Assembly: GCF_000373585.1 (NCBI RefSeq)
Contig: NZ_KB891877.1
Location: 78,529-142,528, forward strand
Origin: Streptomyces sp. MspMP-M5
Lineage (GTDB): Bacteria; Actinomycetota; Actinomycetes; Streptomycetales; Streptomycetaceae
Reading direction: 5' to 3'
DNA length: 64,000 nucleotides
Part shown: positions 24,180 through 32,253 of the stretch, one piece after another
Position numbering within the stretch: position 1 is the first letter of the stretch
How the letters are laid out: every line of letters begins with the position of its first letter
The notes under the pieces: model-generated
Seen by the model: only the letters and a program-made list of their open reading frames with translations
The model's database searches: none
Told to the model about the DNA's origin: nothing
Position numbers and translations under genes: made by a program

Positions 24180-25499
24180 CTACGGCCGGTCCCCCGCGAG
24201 TTGATGCTGCGTCCACCGCAGGGCGTCGGCGAGCAGTTCCGCTCCCTGCTCGGCCTCGGCGACGGTGAGCGTCAGCGGCGGGCTGATGCGGAGCGCGGCG
24301 CCGCCCTGGCCGCCCTTGCCGAGCAGCAGCCCGCGCTCCCGGGCCGCCTCCAGCACCAGCGCGGCGGCCTCCGGCGCCCGCTCGTCGGTGCCCGGCCGGA
24401 CCAGCTCGACCCCGATCATCAGGCCCCGGCCGCGGACCTCCCGCACCACGTCCAGGCCCGCCGCGACGGCCCGCAGCCGCTCGATGAGCAGGCCGCCGAC
24501 CCGCCGGGCGTTGCCCTGGAGGTCGTGTTCGAGGAGGTAGCCGAGGTTGGCCAGGCCCGCGGCCATGGTGATCGGGCTGCCGCCGAAGGTCGAGATGGAG
24601 TTGGCCGGCAGGCAGTCCATGATCTCGGCGCGGGCCACCACCCCGCCGAGGGACATTCCGTTGCCGATGCCCTTGGCGAAGGTGAGCACGTCGGGCGGGC
24701 CGTTCCCGGCGTGCGCCTGCCAGCCCCAGAAGTGGTCGCCGGTGCGTCCCCAGCCGGTCTGCACCTCGTCGCTGATCCACAGGATGCCCTCGCGGGCCAG
24801 CACCTCGCGGAACGCCGCGTACAGCCCGTCCGGCGGGGCGGTGAACCCGCCGACGCCCTGCACCGGTTCGGCGATCAGCGCGGCGACGCCGCCCGCGGTC
24901 TGCTGGAGCATGTCCTCCAGGTCCGCCACGCAGGCGGCGATGTACTCCGCGTCGTCCAGGTGCGCGTACGGGCCGCGGGAGCGCACCCCGCCGTGGACGT
25001 AGAGGGTCTGCAGCGGCGAGAGGCTGGTGGGCGACCAGCTCTGGTTGCCGGTGATGCCGACGGTGGAGAAGGACCGGCCGTGGTAGCTGTTGCGCATCGC
25101 CAGGACCTGGTTGGAACGGCGGTGGGTGGTGGCCAGCAGCAGCGCGGTGTCGTTGGCCTCGGTGCCGGAGGTGGTGAAGAAGACCCGGGCGTCGGGGATG
25201 CCGGAGAGCGCGGCGATCCGCTCGGCCAGCTCGACCATGGGACGGGAGAGGTAGAGCGTGGAGGTGTGCAGGATCCGGCCGGCCTGCTCGGCGACGGCCT
25301 CGGTCACCTCGGGCAGGGCGTGCGCCGTCATGGTGGTGAGGATGCCGCCGAAGAAGTCGAGGTAGCGGTTGCCCTCGGCGTCCCAGACGTACCGGCCCTC
25401 GCCGTGGGTGAGCTCCAGCGGGTGGTCGTAGTAGAGGCTCAGCCAGGACGGCATCACGGCCCGGTGGCGGGCGTGCAGGCTTCCCGGGTCGGGCGTCAC
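24180..25499 (-). CDS. class III PLP-dependent aminotransferase
   Basis: A 439-residue fold-type I aminotransferase of the omega/beta-alanine group. It shows the N-terminal RYLDFFGGILTTMTAH, the phosphate-binding SGTEANDTALLLAT near residue 110, the PLP Asp in WISDEVQTGWGR near 237, and the Schiff-base Lys in LTFAKGIGNGMSLG near 270. By context it should take the amino group from beta-alanine released by the nitrilase-type enzyme, completing reductive pyrimidine catabolism. The GTG start at 25499 overlaps the nitrilase stop by 4 bases (GTGA), indicating translational coupling. Confidence 0.92.
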   Translation of the reverse strand: MTPDPGSLHARHRAVMPSWLSLYYDHPLELTHGEGRYVWDAEGNRYLDFFGGILTTMTAHALPEVTEAVAEQAGRILHTSTLYLSRPMVELAERIAALSGIPDARVFFTTSGTEANDTALLLATTHRRSNQVLAMRNSYHGRSFSTVGITGNQSWSPTSLSPLQTLYVHGGVRSRGPYAHLDDAEYIAACVADLEDMLQQTAGGVAALIAEPVQGVGGFTAPPDGLYAAFREVLAREGILWISDEVQTGWGRTGDHFWGWQAHAGNGPPDVLTFAKGIGNGMSLGGVVARAEIMDCLPANSISTFGGSPITMAAGLANLGYLLEHDLQGNARRVGGLLIERLRAVAAGLDVVREVRGRGLMIGVELVRPGTDERAPEAAALVLEAARERGLLLGKGGQGGAALRISPPLTLTVAEAEQGAELLADALRWTQHQLAGDRP

Positions 25500-26338
25500 G
25501 GCTGGACCAGCCCTTCGTACGCGTCGGGGCGGCGGTCGCGGTAGAACGCCCACTGCCGGCGGACCTCGTCGATCAGGCCGAAGTCCAGGTCGCGGACGAC
25601 CAGTTCCTCCTGGGAGTCGCCGGCCGGCTCGCCGACGAACTGGCCGCGCGGGTCGACGAAGTAGCTGGTGCCGTAGAACTCGTTGTCGCCGTACTCCTCC
25701 ACGCCGACGCGGTTGATGGCGGCGACGAAGTACTCGTTGGCGACGGCCGCGGCGGGCTGCTCCAGCTTCCACAGGTAGCCGGACAGGCCGCGTGAGGTGG
25801 CGGAGGGGTTGTAGACGAGCTGGGCGCCGTTGAGGCCCAGTTGGCGCCAGCCCTCGGGGAAGTGGCGGTCGTAGCAGATGTAGACGCCGATCCGGCCGAC
25901 GGCGGTGTCGAAGACCGGCCAGCCGACGTTGCCCGGGCGGAAGTAGTACTTCTCCCAGAAGCCCTTGACCTGCGGGATGTGGTGCTTGCGGTACTTGCCG
26001 AGGACGGTGCCGTCGGCGTCGATGACGGCCGCGGTGTTGTAGTAGAAACCGGACTGCTCGACCTCGAAGACCGGCACGACGATCACCATCCCGGTCTCCC
26101 GGGCGAGGTCCTGCATCCGGCGCACGGTCGGGCCGTCCGGCACCTGCTCGGCCCAGCGGTAGTGCTCCGGCTCCTGGACCTGGCAGAAGTACGGGGCGTT
26201 GAAGACCTCCTGGAAGCCGATCACTTTCGCGCCCTGCGCGGCCGCCGCCCGGGCGTGCTCCTCATGCTTCGCGATCATCGATTCGGTGTCGCCGGTCCAG
26301 GTCGCCTGGACCAGTGCGGCACGCACAACATCGGCCAT
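25496..26338 (-). CDS. nitrilase-superfamily amidohydrolase, probable beta-ureidopropionase
   Basis: A 280-residue CN-hydrolase. The Glu-Lys-Cys triad is present: Glu in VIGFQEVFNAPYF near residue 44, Lys in GKYRKHHIPQ near 117, and Cys in GVYICYDRHFPEGW near 151. It probably hydrolyses N-carbamoyl-beta-alanine to beta-alanine, CO2 and ammonia, following dihydropyrimidinase. AAGGAG is 7 bases before the ATG at 26338. It is first in a two-gene operon with the aminotransferase. Other carbamoyl amides are possible substrates. Confidence 0.92.
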   Translation of the reverse strand: MADVVRAALVQATWTGDTESMIAKHEEHARAAAAQGAKVIGFQEVFNAPYFCQVQEPEHYRWAEQVPDGPTVRRMQDLARETGMVIVVPVFEVEQSGFYYNTAAVIDADGTVLGKYRKHHIPQVKGFWEKYYFRPGNVGWPVFDTAVGRIGVYICYDRHFPEGWRQLGLNGAQLVYNPSATSRGLSGYLWKLEQPAAAVANEYFVAAINRVGVEEYGDNEFYGTSYFVDPRGQFVGEPAGDSQEELVVRDLDFGLIDEVRRQWAFYRDRRPDAYEGLVQP

Positions 26339-26464
26339 GGGCTGCTCCTTTGTCGCTGCGTCGGCCCGCCGCGCGTGGATGTCTACGCGTGTGGAGGCGA
26401 CCGTAAGCCGCGTCACGGACCGTGGCAAGACCATCTGGCGGAGCGGCGCGGCGGGTGGAGCCGG

Positions 26465-27889
26465 TCAGGGCGCGGTGGGGAGGCCGGCGGCGCGCAGGGC
26501 GTGGGCGAGGTCGTGGTGGCGGTCCCGGGAGACGGCACGCGCCGCGGCCAGCAGCAGCGGCCCGAGGGTGCCGGGGTCCACCTCGGCCAGCGCGGCCGCC
26601 TCCTCGGGGGTGCGGGACCGAGCCACCCCGGCCAGCAGTTCCCGGGCCTGGCCGGAGCGGCCCAGGTCGAGCAGGGCCAGCGCGGTCGCCGCGACCTCGG
26701 CCACGGGGCGGGCCACGCTCTGCCGGAGCAGCGTCGTACCGTCGGCGGGGCGACCCGCGGCGGCCAGCGCGTCGGCGGCGGCGGCGAGCCCGGCGGGCGG
26801 CAGACCGGCCGCCTCCCAGAGCAGGACCGGGACGTCGGAGGCGAGGCCGACGTCCTCCAATGCGGCGAGGAGAAGGGGGAGTTCGGGAGCCGGGCGGCTC
26901 GCGGCGGCGCACAGTTCGGCGTGTGCGGGGCCGGTCGCGCCGGTCGAACGGAGCCGGGCGAGGCGGTGCGCGGTGGCGGTGGCGAAGCGACGGGCCTCGG
27001 GTCCGGGGTCGGGGGGCGGGGCGTCGTCGGGTGCACCACTCTTCGCGTCCGGCGCGGCGTACGCCCCGGCGAAGCGGGCGCCGCGCGGGGCCGGTCGGGG
27101 CGCGGCGGCGGGCTGCGCCGCGGGCGGCTCGACGGGCACCGGGTCGGCGGACGACGGCCCGTCCGGCAGCTCCAGCCCGGCGAACCGCGCACCCCGGGGG
27201 CGGGCCGCCCGTGCCGCGCCCCGGTGGCGGACGGCTTCGGCGGGCGGCTCGGGCGCGGCCTCGACGGGTAAGTCCGGGACGGCTTCGGCGACTGGCCGCG
27301 GGACGGCTTCGATGGGTGCACCCGGGACGGTTTCCGCGAGTGGTCCCGGGACGCCCGCCGCGGCGTCGGACACCGGGCCCGGCCGGTCCGGCAGCGCCGC
27401 CAGGCGGGCCCGCAGTTCCTGCACCCGGGCCTGCGCGCGGGCCAGGTCGTCCCGGGCCCAGGCCAGTTCCCGGGAGAGCCGCACCCCCTCGGGCGGGTCG
27501 ACGGCGGTCCGGGCGGCGGCCTCCAGTTCGCGGGCGTGCCGGGCGGCCCGCTGTTGCTCGCGGAGCATCAGCTCCAGCCGCTCCCGGAGGGCGGGTCGGC
27601 TGCCGGGCCGGGCGTCGTGGTCGGCGACCGCGCGAGCGTGCAGCAGTCTGGCGCGCGGCTCCGCGGTGCGTACCGCCCGCTCACCATGGCGCGCCGCGAG
27701 ATCGCGCAGCAGTGACTCCACCACGTCCCAGGGCGGCACCTCCCGGCCCTCCAGGCAGGCTCGCAGGCCCTCCGGATCGCGCCGCGCGAAGACCCCGTAC
27801 CACCCGGCAGCCGGGTCGAGCAGCCGCCCGAGACCGGTCAGGTACCGGGCGAACTCCGCGACGGGCGAGAGGAGTTGGGTGTCCGTCAT
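26465..27889 (-). CDS. large disordered-linker protein with RGARFAG repeats
   Basis: A 474-residue streptomycete protein of unknown function. Residues 1-90 are a helical domain with Trp-rich spots (GWYGVFARRDPEG). About 95-165 look like a coiled coil (RERLELMLREQQRAARH, then a heptad-like Leu/Ala pattern). About 170-280 are Pro/Ala/Glu-rich disordered linker, with RGARFAG twice (near 247 and 285). The rest is a helical-repeat region rich in Leu and Ala. No enzyme motif or membrane segment is visible. GGAGG lies 7 bases before the ATG. By composition it resembles scaffold or signalling proteins; I assign no function. Confidence 0.8.
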   Translation of the reverse strand: MTDTQLLSPVAEFARYLTGLGRLLDPAAGWYGVFARRDPEGLRACLEGREVPPWDVVESLLRDLAARHGERAVRTAEPRARLLHARAVADHDARPGSRPALRERLELMLREQQRAARHARELEAAARTAVDPPEGVRLSRELAWARDDLARAQARVQELRARLAALPDRPGPVSDAAAGVPGPLAETVPGAPIEAVPRPVAEAVPDLPVEAAPEPPAEAVRHRGAARAARPRGARFAGLELPDGPSSADPVPVEPPAAQPAAAPRPAPRGARFAGAYAAPDAKSGAPDDAPPPDPGPEARRFATATAHRLARLRSTGATGPAHAELCAAASRPAPELPLLLAALEDVGLASDVPVLLWEAAGLPPAGLAAAADALAAAGRPADGTTLLRQSVARPVAEVAATALALLDLGRSGQARELLAGVARSRTPEEAAALAEVDPGTLGPLLLAAARAVSRDRHHDLAHALRAAGLPTAP

Positions 27890-28028
27890 GCCGTGCCCTC
27901 CCCTGCGGACCGGACTTCTCCGGCCTGCCCGCATTGGACACCAGGCATGTTTCGGGGAGGGTGACGTGCGTGCTACGAGAGCTTTTCCGAATCCTCAGGC
28001 CGCACGCGCTCCACGCCGGTCCCGCGAG

Positions 28029-28220
28029 TCACAGCAGGTGATCCGCCTTGCCCGCCTTCACGTCCCGGATCAACGTACGCAAGGCCTCTATCGAGTCGGT
28101 GAGGTAGCGATCCTCCTGGCCGTTGACGGCGATATAGGCATTACCGTCGGCGTCGGTGCCGATCCTGAAGCAGTTGTTGCCCTCGCCACAGAACGGGGCT
28201 TCCCAGGTGATGTCAGACAT
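28029..28220 (-). CDS. DUF397 protein, distal copy
   Basis: A 63-residue DUF397 protein, partner of XRE-DUF5753 regulators in streptomycete development and toxin-antitoxin-like loci (WhiJ/AbaA type). It begins MSDITWEAPFCGEGNNCF. From residue 21 (GTDADGN) onward it is identical to the second copy at 28418-28609, while the first 20 residues differ at about nine positions. That pattern suggests recent gene conversion of the 3' part or selection on the C terminus. It is separated from the full regulator by the other DUF397 copy and a regulator remnant. Confidence 0.88.
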   Translation of the reverse strand: MSDITWEAPFCGEGNNCFRIGTDADGNAYIAVNGQEDRYLTDSIEALRTLIRDVKAGKADHLL

Positions 28221-28228
28221 TCGGTCTC

Positions 28229-28387
28229 CTACAGTTGGCACGCGATGGCGTGAATGAAGTCCCGTGACCGCTCGGACGTCAGAGCGTTCTCCGCCATCCA
28301 GTCAAGGTGTGCTCGGTACTTGGCGAGTTGAGCCTCGGCGTGGGTAAATTCCGGCCCGTGCGCGGAGTCGAGCACCACCGTTCTCAC
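28229..28387 (-). pseudogene. C-terminal remnant of an XRE-DUF5753 regulator
   Basis: An open stretch on the minus strand translating to about 52 residues ending in RSRDFIHAIACQL. It aligns with the last 50 residues of the intact regulator at 28620-29471, which ends KTRDLIHSIARQL. Matched positions include the TVxLD start and the EAQLxKYRxxLD helix. The helix-turn-helix and most of the ligand domain are missing. It lies just before the distal DUF397 gene, as expected if a regulator-DUF397 unit was duplicated and the regulator then truncated. A GTG at 28387 could still start a short peptide. Confidence 0.75.
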
Positions 28388-28417
28388 GCTGCACGCGCTC
28401 CACGCCGGTCCCGCGAG

Positions 28418-28609
28418 TCACAGCAGGTGATCCGCCTTGCCCGCCTTGACGTCCCGGATCAGCGTACGCAGGGCCTCTATCGAGTCGGTGAGGTAGCGAT
28501 CCTCCTGACCGTTGACGGCGATGTACGCATTACCGTCGGCGTCGGTGCCGAACCTGAAGCAGTTGCCAGAGTCCTGGCAGAAGGGGGTGTCCCATTTGAT
28601 GTCTGACAT
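28418..28609 (-). CDS. DUF397 protein, proximal copy
   Basis: A 63-residue DUF397 protein beginning MSDIKWDTPFCQDSGNCF; the final 43 residues are identical to those of the distal copy. Its ATG is 10 bases past the stop of the XRE-DUF5753 gene, so the two are one operon. DUF397 proteins are thought to counteract or modulate their paired regulator. Because the sequence before residue 20 differs from the distal copy, this copy is probably the original partner of the intact regulator (inference). Confidence 0.9.
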   Translation of the reverse strand: MSDIKWDTPFCQDSGNCFRFGTDADGNAYIAVNGQEDRYLTDSIEALRTLIRDVKAGKADHLL

Positions 28610-28619
28610 GAACGGGCTC

Positions 28620-29471
28620 CTAGAGTTGCCGCGCGATGGAGTGGATAAGGTCACGTGTCTTGTCCGGCGACAGCGCCATACGTTGCATCTGGTCCAACTG
28701 GAGCCGGTACTTGCGGAGCTGGGCCTCCATATGGAGGAATTCCGCAACGGTTGTCCGGTCCAGCTGGACCGTGTCCAAGCAGGGCACCTCACCCCGGGCG
28801 TACAGGATGGCCTGCCCTGAACCGGGAAACGCTCCGGCCGAGAACGGGATCGCCTGGACCGTGACATTGTTTCTTTCCGTCATGTCCAGGAGATGACGCA
28901 GCTGCTCACGCATAACCTCCCGCCCTCCGACTTCGATCCGGAGCGCAGCCTCGTGAATTATGGCGGTGTAGGTCGGCGCTTCCGTACGTTCAATGGCACG
29001 ACACCTTTGAGTACGGTGCGACACTCGGGCCTTCAGTTCATCCGCAGGGAGGGCTGGGACAGCCGCCTGAAACAGCGCGTGCGCGAACGCCTCGGTCTGG
29101 AATGGTCCCGGGAGGTGCGTCATCGTGTTCATGCGCAAGGCGCGCGCATGCCATTCAAGTTCCGCAATGTCCATAAAAGTCGGCGGCAGGACACCTCGAT
29201 ACGCCTCCCACCAGCCGTTGGATCGTTCAGCAGCCATACGCGCGAGCGCGTCGACCAACTCGTCATCCGCACAGTCATAGTTGCAGGCGAGCCGACGCAC
29301 ACGTTCAGGGCTGATTCCGTGCCGACCGGCCTCCGTACTCGTGATAACCGTTCGCTTCGTGGCCAGCACCGCAGCCGCCATCTCGGTGGACAGTCCGGCT
29401 GACTCGCGCAACTTCCGCAGCTCGGCACCCAATCGCTGCTGACGGGCAGTGGGATTACTCCTCGGCGGCAT
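28620..29471 (-). CDS. XRE-family regulator with DUF5753 (WhiJ-like)
   Basis: A 283-residue regulator. Residues about 12-68 are an XRE helix-turn-helix (LRKLRESAGLSTEMAAAVL and TVITSTEAGRHGISPERV). Residues about 95-275 are the DUF5753 domain common to the WhiJ/AbaA regulators of Streptomyces. Such proteins repress development or antibiotic genes and act together with a DUF397 protein and an ATP-binding protein, both present here on either side. A GGAGAGGA-like ribosome site precedes the ATG. It is divergent from the ATP-binding gene at 29735 across 263 bases that probably hold both promoters. Confidence 0.92.
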   Translation of the reverse strand: MPPRSNPTARQQRLGAELRKLRESAGLSTEMAAAVLATKRTVITSTEAGRHGISPERVRRLACNYDCADDELVDALARMAAERSNGWWEAYRGVLPPTFMDIAELEWHARALRMNTMTHLPGPFQTEAFAHALFQAAVPALPADELKARVSHRTQRCRAIERTEAPTYTAIIHEAALRIEVGGREVMREQLRHLLDMTERNNVTVQAIPFSAGAFPGSGQAILYARGEVPCLDTVQLDRTTVAEFLHMEAQLRKYRLQLDQMQRMALSPDKTRDLIHSIARQL

Positions 29472-29734
29472 CGGATTCCTCTCCGTACATGCGACCCAGT
29501 GTGCCCCGCCTCAAGATCCTGAGCCAATCCCCCTCAGCAGTCCGGTAGCACATGTACCCCCGATGTCCTACGCTCGGTATCGCGCAAGCCACACACCGCA
29601 ACCGCCGGAAGCGCACCGCGCGAGCGTGCCCGCCTGCCCTGGGGCGGGGGCGTTCGCACCCAGGGAGGCAGGCCACCGGCACGGTCGGGAGCACGTGCGC
29701 ACCCAATCACCCGACACCAACGAGGTGTTCAACC

Positions 29735-30205
29735 ATGCCCGTCATCCCCTTTCCATGCCCGTCACCGCCTCCGCTCGCCACACCCGCGCCGCGACGGCCG
29801 CGCATCCCCACCACCCCCTCCCACTGGCTCTTCCCGGGTACCCCTGCCTCCGTGCGACGGGCCCGTCGGGCCGTCGGGCAGGCACTGCCCGCCGACAGCT
29901 CCACGCAACTGGCCGACGACATCGCCCTGTTGACGTCCGAACTCGTCACCAATGCCGTGCGGCATGGAACCCGGTACGACGAAGAGCAGCTGGTCGAGCT
30001 GATTCTCTGGCCCGCCGACGGCCACTACTGGCTGGCGGTGTCCGACCCGGGAGAAGGGAGGCCCACCGTCGGAATGCCCACGCCTGACGCCCGTCACGGC
30101 AGGGGGCTGACTCTTGTCGACGCGGTCTCCGCCGCCTGGGCGGTCGTGCCGCGCCACCCCGGCGGGAAGTCCGTCGTCGCCGGGGTCCGGCTGCACGGCG
30201 GGTGA
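29735..30205 (+). CDS. ATP-binding protein (anti-sigma kinase-like HATPase)
   Basis: A 156-residue GHKL ATPase. The N box ELVTNAVRHG is near residue 69, G1 is VSDPGEG near 103, and G2 is GRGLTLVDAVSAAW near 125. The proline-rich first 30 residues are not part of the fold. In Streptomyces, single-domain HATPases of this kind commonly accompany XRE-DUF5753/DUF397 pairs; whether they act as Ser kinases of an anti-anti-sigma factor is unknown. GAGG lies 9 bases upstream of the ATG. The frame is open further upstream to 29552, but that stretch does not look coding. Confidence 0.88.
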   Translation: MPVIPFPCPSPPPLATPAPRRPRIPTTPSHWLFPGTPASVRRARRAVGQALPADSSTQLADDIALLTSELVTNAVRHGTRYDEEQLVELILWPADGHYWLAVSDPGEGRPTVGMPTPDARHGRGLTLVDAVSAAWAVVPRHPGGKSVVAGVRLHGG

Positions 30206-30220
30206 CACGGGCGACACCCG

Positions 30221-30259
30221 ACAGGGAAACTTGCAAGTTTTACTTGCAAGTTTCCCTGT
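30221..30259. promoter_or_regulatory. 39-base near-perfect palindrome, MarR operator
   Basis: Two perfect 18-base arms, ACAGGGAAACTTGCAAGT and its complement, flank a 3-base centre. Two ACTTGCAAGT boxes lie inside. The second TTGCAA doubles as the -35 element of the promoter for the MarR gene, so binding would block RNA polymerase. Confidence 0.88.
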
Positions 30260-30273
30260 CGACCTCCTAGGCT
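30244..30273 (+). promoter_or_regulatory. promoter of the marR-MFS operon
   Basis: -35 TTGCAA (30244-30249), 18-base spacer, -10 TAGGCT (30268-30273). The ATG at 30280 is 6 bases further on, so the message is probably leaderless. The -35 is buried in the palindrome. Confidence 0.75.
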
Positions 30274-30279
30274 CGAACC

Positions 30280-30711
30280 ATGCCCGACAAGAATCAGGAA
30301 CGGCTCGCCACCGACCTCGGCGCGACCGTGTCCCTGCTGATGCGCCGGCTGCGCGCCGCGTCGCCGCAGGGCGAACTGACCCCCACCCAGCGCGCGGTGC
30401 TCGCGCGGATCGACGCCGACGGACCGGCCACGATCGCGGCCCTGGCCCGCGCCGAACTGGTGCGCCCGCAGTCGATGCGAGTGACCGTCGGCGCGCTGGA
30501 GGAGCAGCGGATACTCGCCCGCAGCCCGCACCCCACCGACGGCCGCCAGGTGGTCTTCTCGCTCACCGACGAGGGCCGCCGGGTGCTCCGCGACGTCCGC
30601 GCCGCCAAGAACGACTGGCTCGCGGTGGCCATCGCCGGCCGGCTGACCGGCGACGAACAGCGGACGCTGGCCGAGGCGACCGCGCTGATCCGACGGCTGA
30701 CCGAGGAATGA
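30280..30711 (+). CDS. MarR-family repressor
   Basis: A 143-residue winged-helix regulator. The recognition region is about residues 50-75 (ATIAALARAELVRPQSMRVTV) and the wing is about 85-100 (SPHPTDGRQVVFSLTDEG). It should bind as a dimer to the palindrome overlapping its own promoter and be released by a small toxic compound, inducing the downstream efflux pump. Its stop overlaps the transporter ATG (ATGA), so repressor and pump are made together. Confidence 0.94.
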   Translation: MPDKNQERLATDLGATVSLLMRRLRAASPQGELTPTQRAVLARIDADGPATIAALARAELVRPQSMRVTVGALEEQRILARSPHPTDGRQVVFSLTDEGRRVLRDVRAAKNDWLAVAIAGRLTGDEQRTLAEATALIRRLTEE

Positions 30712-32171
30712 GCGCCCCCGACGCCCCGGACCGGGCCCCCGACCGCACCGCCGAACGGGCCGGCGGGTCCCGCGAACTCCCTTCCGGCGAGCCCGGTTTC
30801 GGCGCCCGCCTGATGACCCCGCTACTGCTGGGGTCGCTCCTCAACCCCATCAACTCGACGATGATCGCCACCGCGCTGGTGGCCATCGGCCGGGACTTCC
30901 GGGTCGGCGCCGCCGACACCGCCTGGCTGGTCTCGGCGATGTACCTCGCCAGTGCGGTGGGGCAGCCCTCGCTGGGCCGGGTCGCCGACCGGATCGGGCC
31001 GCGGCGGGTCTTCGTCGGCGGCGCCCTCGCGGTCTGCGCGGCGGGCGTCCTCGGGGCGCTGGCGCCGACCTTCACCCTGCTGATCGTCTCCCGGATCGTG
31101 CTCGGCGCCGGCACCGCGGCGGCCTACCCGGCGGCGATGGCGCTGCTGCGCGCCGAGTCGCGGCGGGTGGGCCGGCCCACGCCCCGGACGGTGCTCGGCC
31201 GGATCTCGCTGGCCGCGCTGGCCAGTGCGGCGGTCGGCCCCACCCTCGGCGGGCTGCTCGCCGTGACGGCGGGCTGGCGCGCGGTCTTCGCGGTCAACGT
31301 CCCGCTCGCGCTACTGGCGCTGGCCGGCGCCCTGGCCTGGCTCCCGGCCGACCGGGACACCCGGGCGGCGGCCGCGTCCGACGAGGCCGGCGGCCCGGCC
31401 CGGGGCTCCCTCGACCCGTTCGGCATCGCGCTCTTCGCCTCCGCGCTGACCTGCGCGATGTTCTTCCTGCTGCGGCTGGACGCGCCGCGCTGGCCGCTGC
31501 TCGCGCCGACCGCGGTACTGGCCGCCGTCCTGGTGTGGTGGCAGCTGCGCCACCCGCAGCCCTTCCTCGACCTGAGGATGCTGGCCCGCAACCGCCCGCT
31601 GGTGCTGACCTACCTGCGGCACGGGCTGGCCTATCTGCTCATCTACTGCGTCCTGTACGGCTTCAGCCAGTGGCTGGAGCAGGCGCACGGCTTCTCGTCC
31701 TTCCATGCCGGGCTGGTGATGCTGCCGATGTCCGGCGCGGCCGCGGTCTGCTCGCTGGCCGGGGCCCGGACGAAGGGCGTCCGCGCGCCGCTGGCGATCG
31801 CCGCGGTCTGTCTGATCGCGGGCAGCGCGGTCTTCCTGCTGCTGCGCGGCACCACTGCGCTGCCGGTGCTGCTGGTCGCCGCGGCGCTGTTCGGCATCCC
31901 CCAGGGCCTGGCCGCCACCGGCAACCAGGCCGCCGTCTACGCCCAGGCACCGGCCGACGGCGTGGGCGCGGCCGCCGGACTCCAGCGCACCGCCCAGTAC
32001 CTCGGCGCGATCACCGCGGCCAGCCTGATCGGGCTGGTGTACGGGCCGCGCGCCACCGACGCGGGGCTGCACGCCATCGCGCTGACCGGCGTGGCCCTCG
32101 GCGTGCTGCTGCTCGCCCTCACCCTCGCCGACCGGGGCCTGCGCACGACCGGCCACCGGGCCCTCGGCTGA
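30708..32171 (+). CDS. MFS drug-efflux transporter (DHA2-like)
   Basis: A 487-residue membrane protein with about 12-14 hydrophobic helices. The motif between helices 2 and 3 is GRVADRIGPRRVF near residue 88, and the antiporter-type motif C region is near 150-185. It belongs to the multidrug H+ antiporter group (EmrB/QacA-like). The first 30 residues are a charged Pro-rich tail. Control by MarR points to export of a toxic small molecule, perhaps an aromatic acid or antibiotic. It is coupled to marR through a 4-base overlap. Confidence 0.92.
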   Translation: MSAPDAPDRAPDRTAERAGGSRELPSGEPGFGARLMTPLLLGSLLNPINSTMIATALVAIGRDFRVGAADTAWLVSAMYLASAVGQPSLGRVADRIGPRRVFVGGALAVCAAGVLGALAPTFTLLIVSRIVLGAGTAAAYPAAMALLRAESRRVGRPTPRTVLGRISLAALASAAVGPTLGGLLAVTAGWRAVFAVNVPLALLALAGALAWLPADRDTRAAAASDEAGGPARGSLDPFGIALFASALTCAMFFLLRLDAPRWPLLAPTAVLAAVLVWWQLRHPQPFLDLRMLARNRPLVLTYLRHGLAYLLIYCVLYGFSQWLEQAHGFSSFHAGLVMLPMSGAAAVCSLAGARTKGVRAPLAIAAVCLIAGSAVFLLLRGTTALPVLLVAAALFGIPQGLAATGNQAAVYAQAPADGVGAAAGLQRTAQYLGAITAASLIGLVYGPRATDAGLHAIALTGVALGVLLLALTLADRGLRTTGHRALG

Positions 32172-32253
32172 TCACGCCACGACAGTCGCTCCCAACCACC
32201 GTCCCCCTCAACGACCGCTTCCCCCAACTACACTTCCCCACCCAGGAGTTACC

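Larger units (their letters stand above)
28003..28780 (-). repeat. 389-base tandem duplication (DUF397 plus regulator tail)
   Basis: The unit starting near 28003 recurs near 28392. The stops at 28029 and 28418, and the ATGs at 28220 and 28609, are each 389 bases apart. Each unit holds a DUF397 gene preceded by the end of an XRE-DUF5753 regulator. Identity is highest over the DUF397 3' half and weaker over the regulator tail. Confidence 0.8.

Noticed and set aside
28029..30205. Conservon (cvn) signalling operon
   Set aside because: The roadblock, DUF742 and GTPase genes are missing; the set fits the WhiJ-like triad instead.
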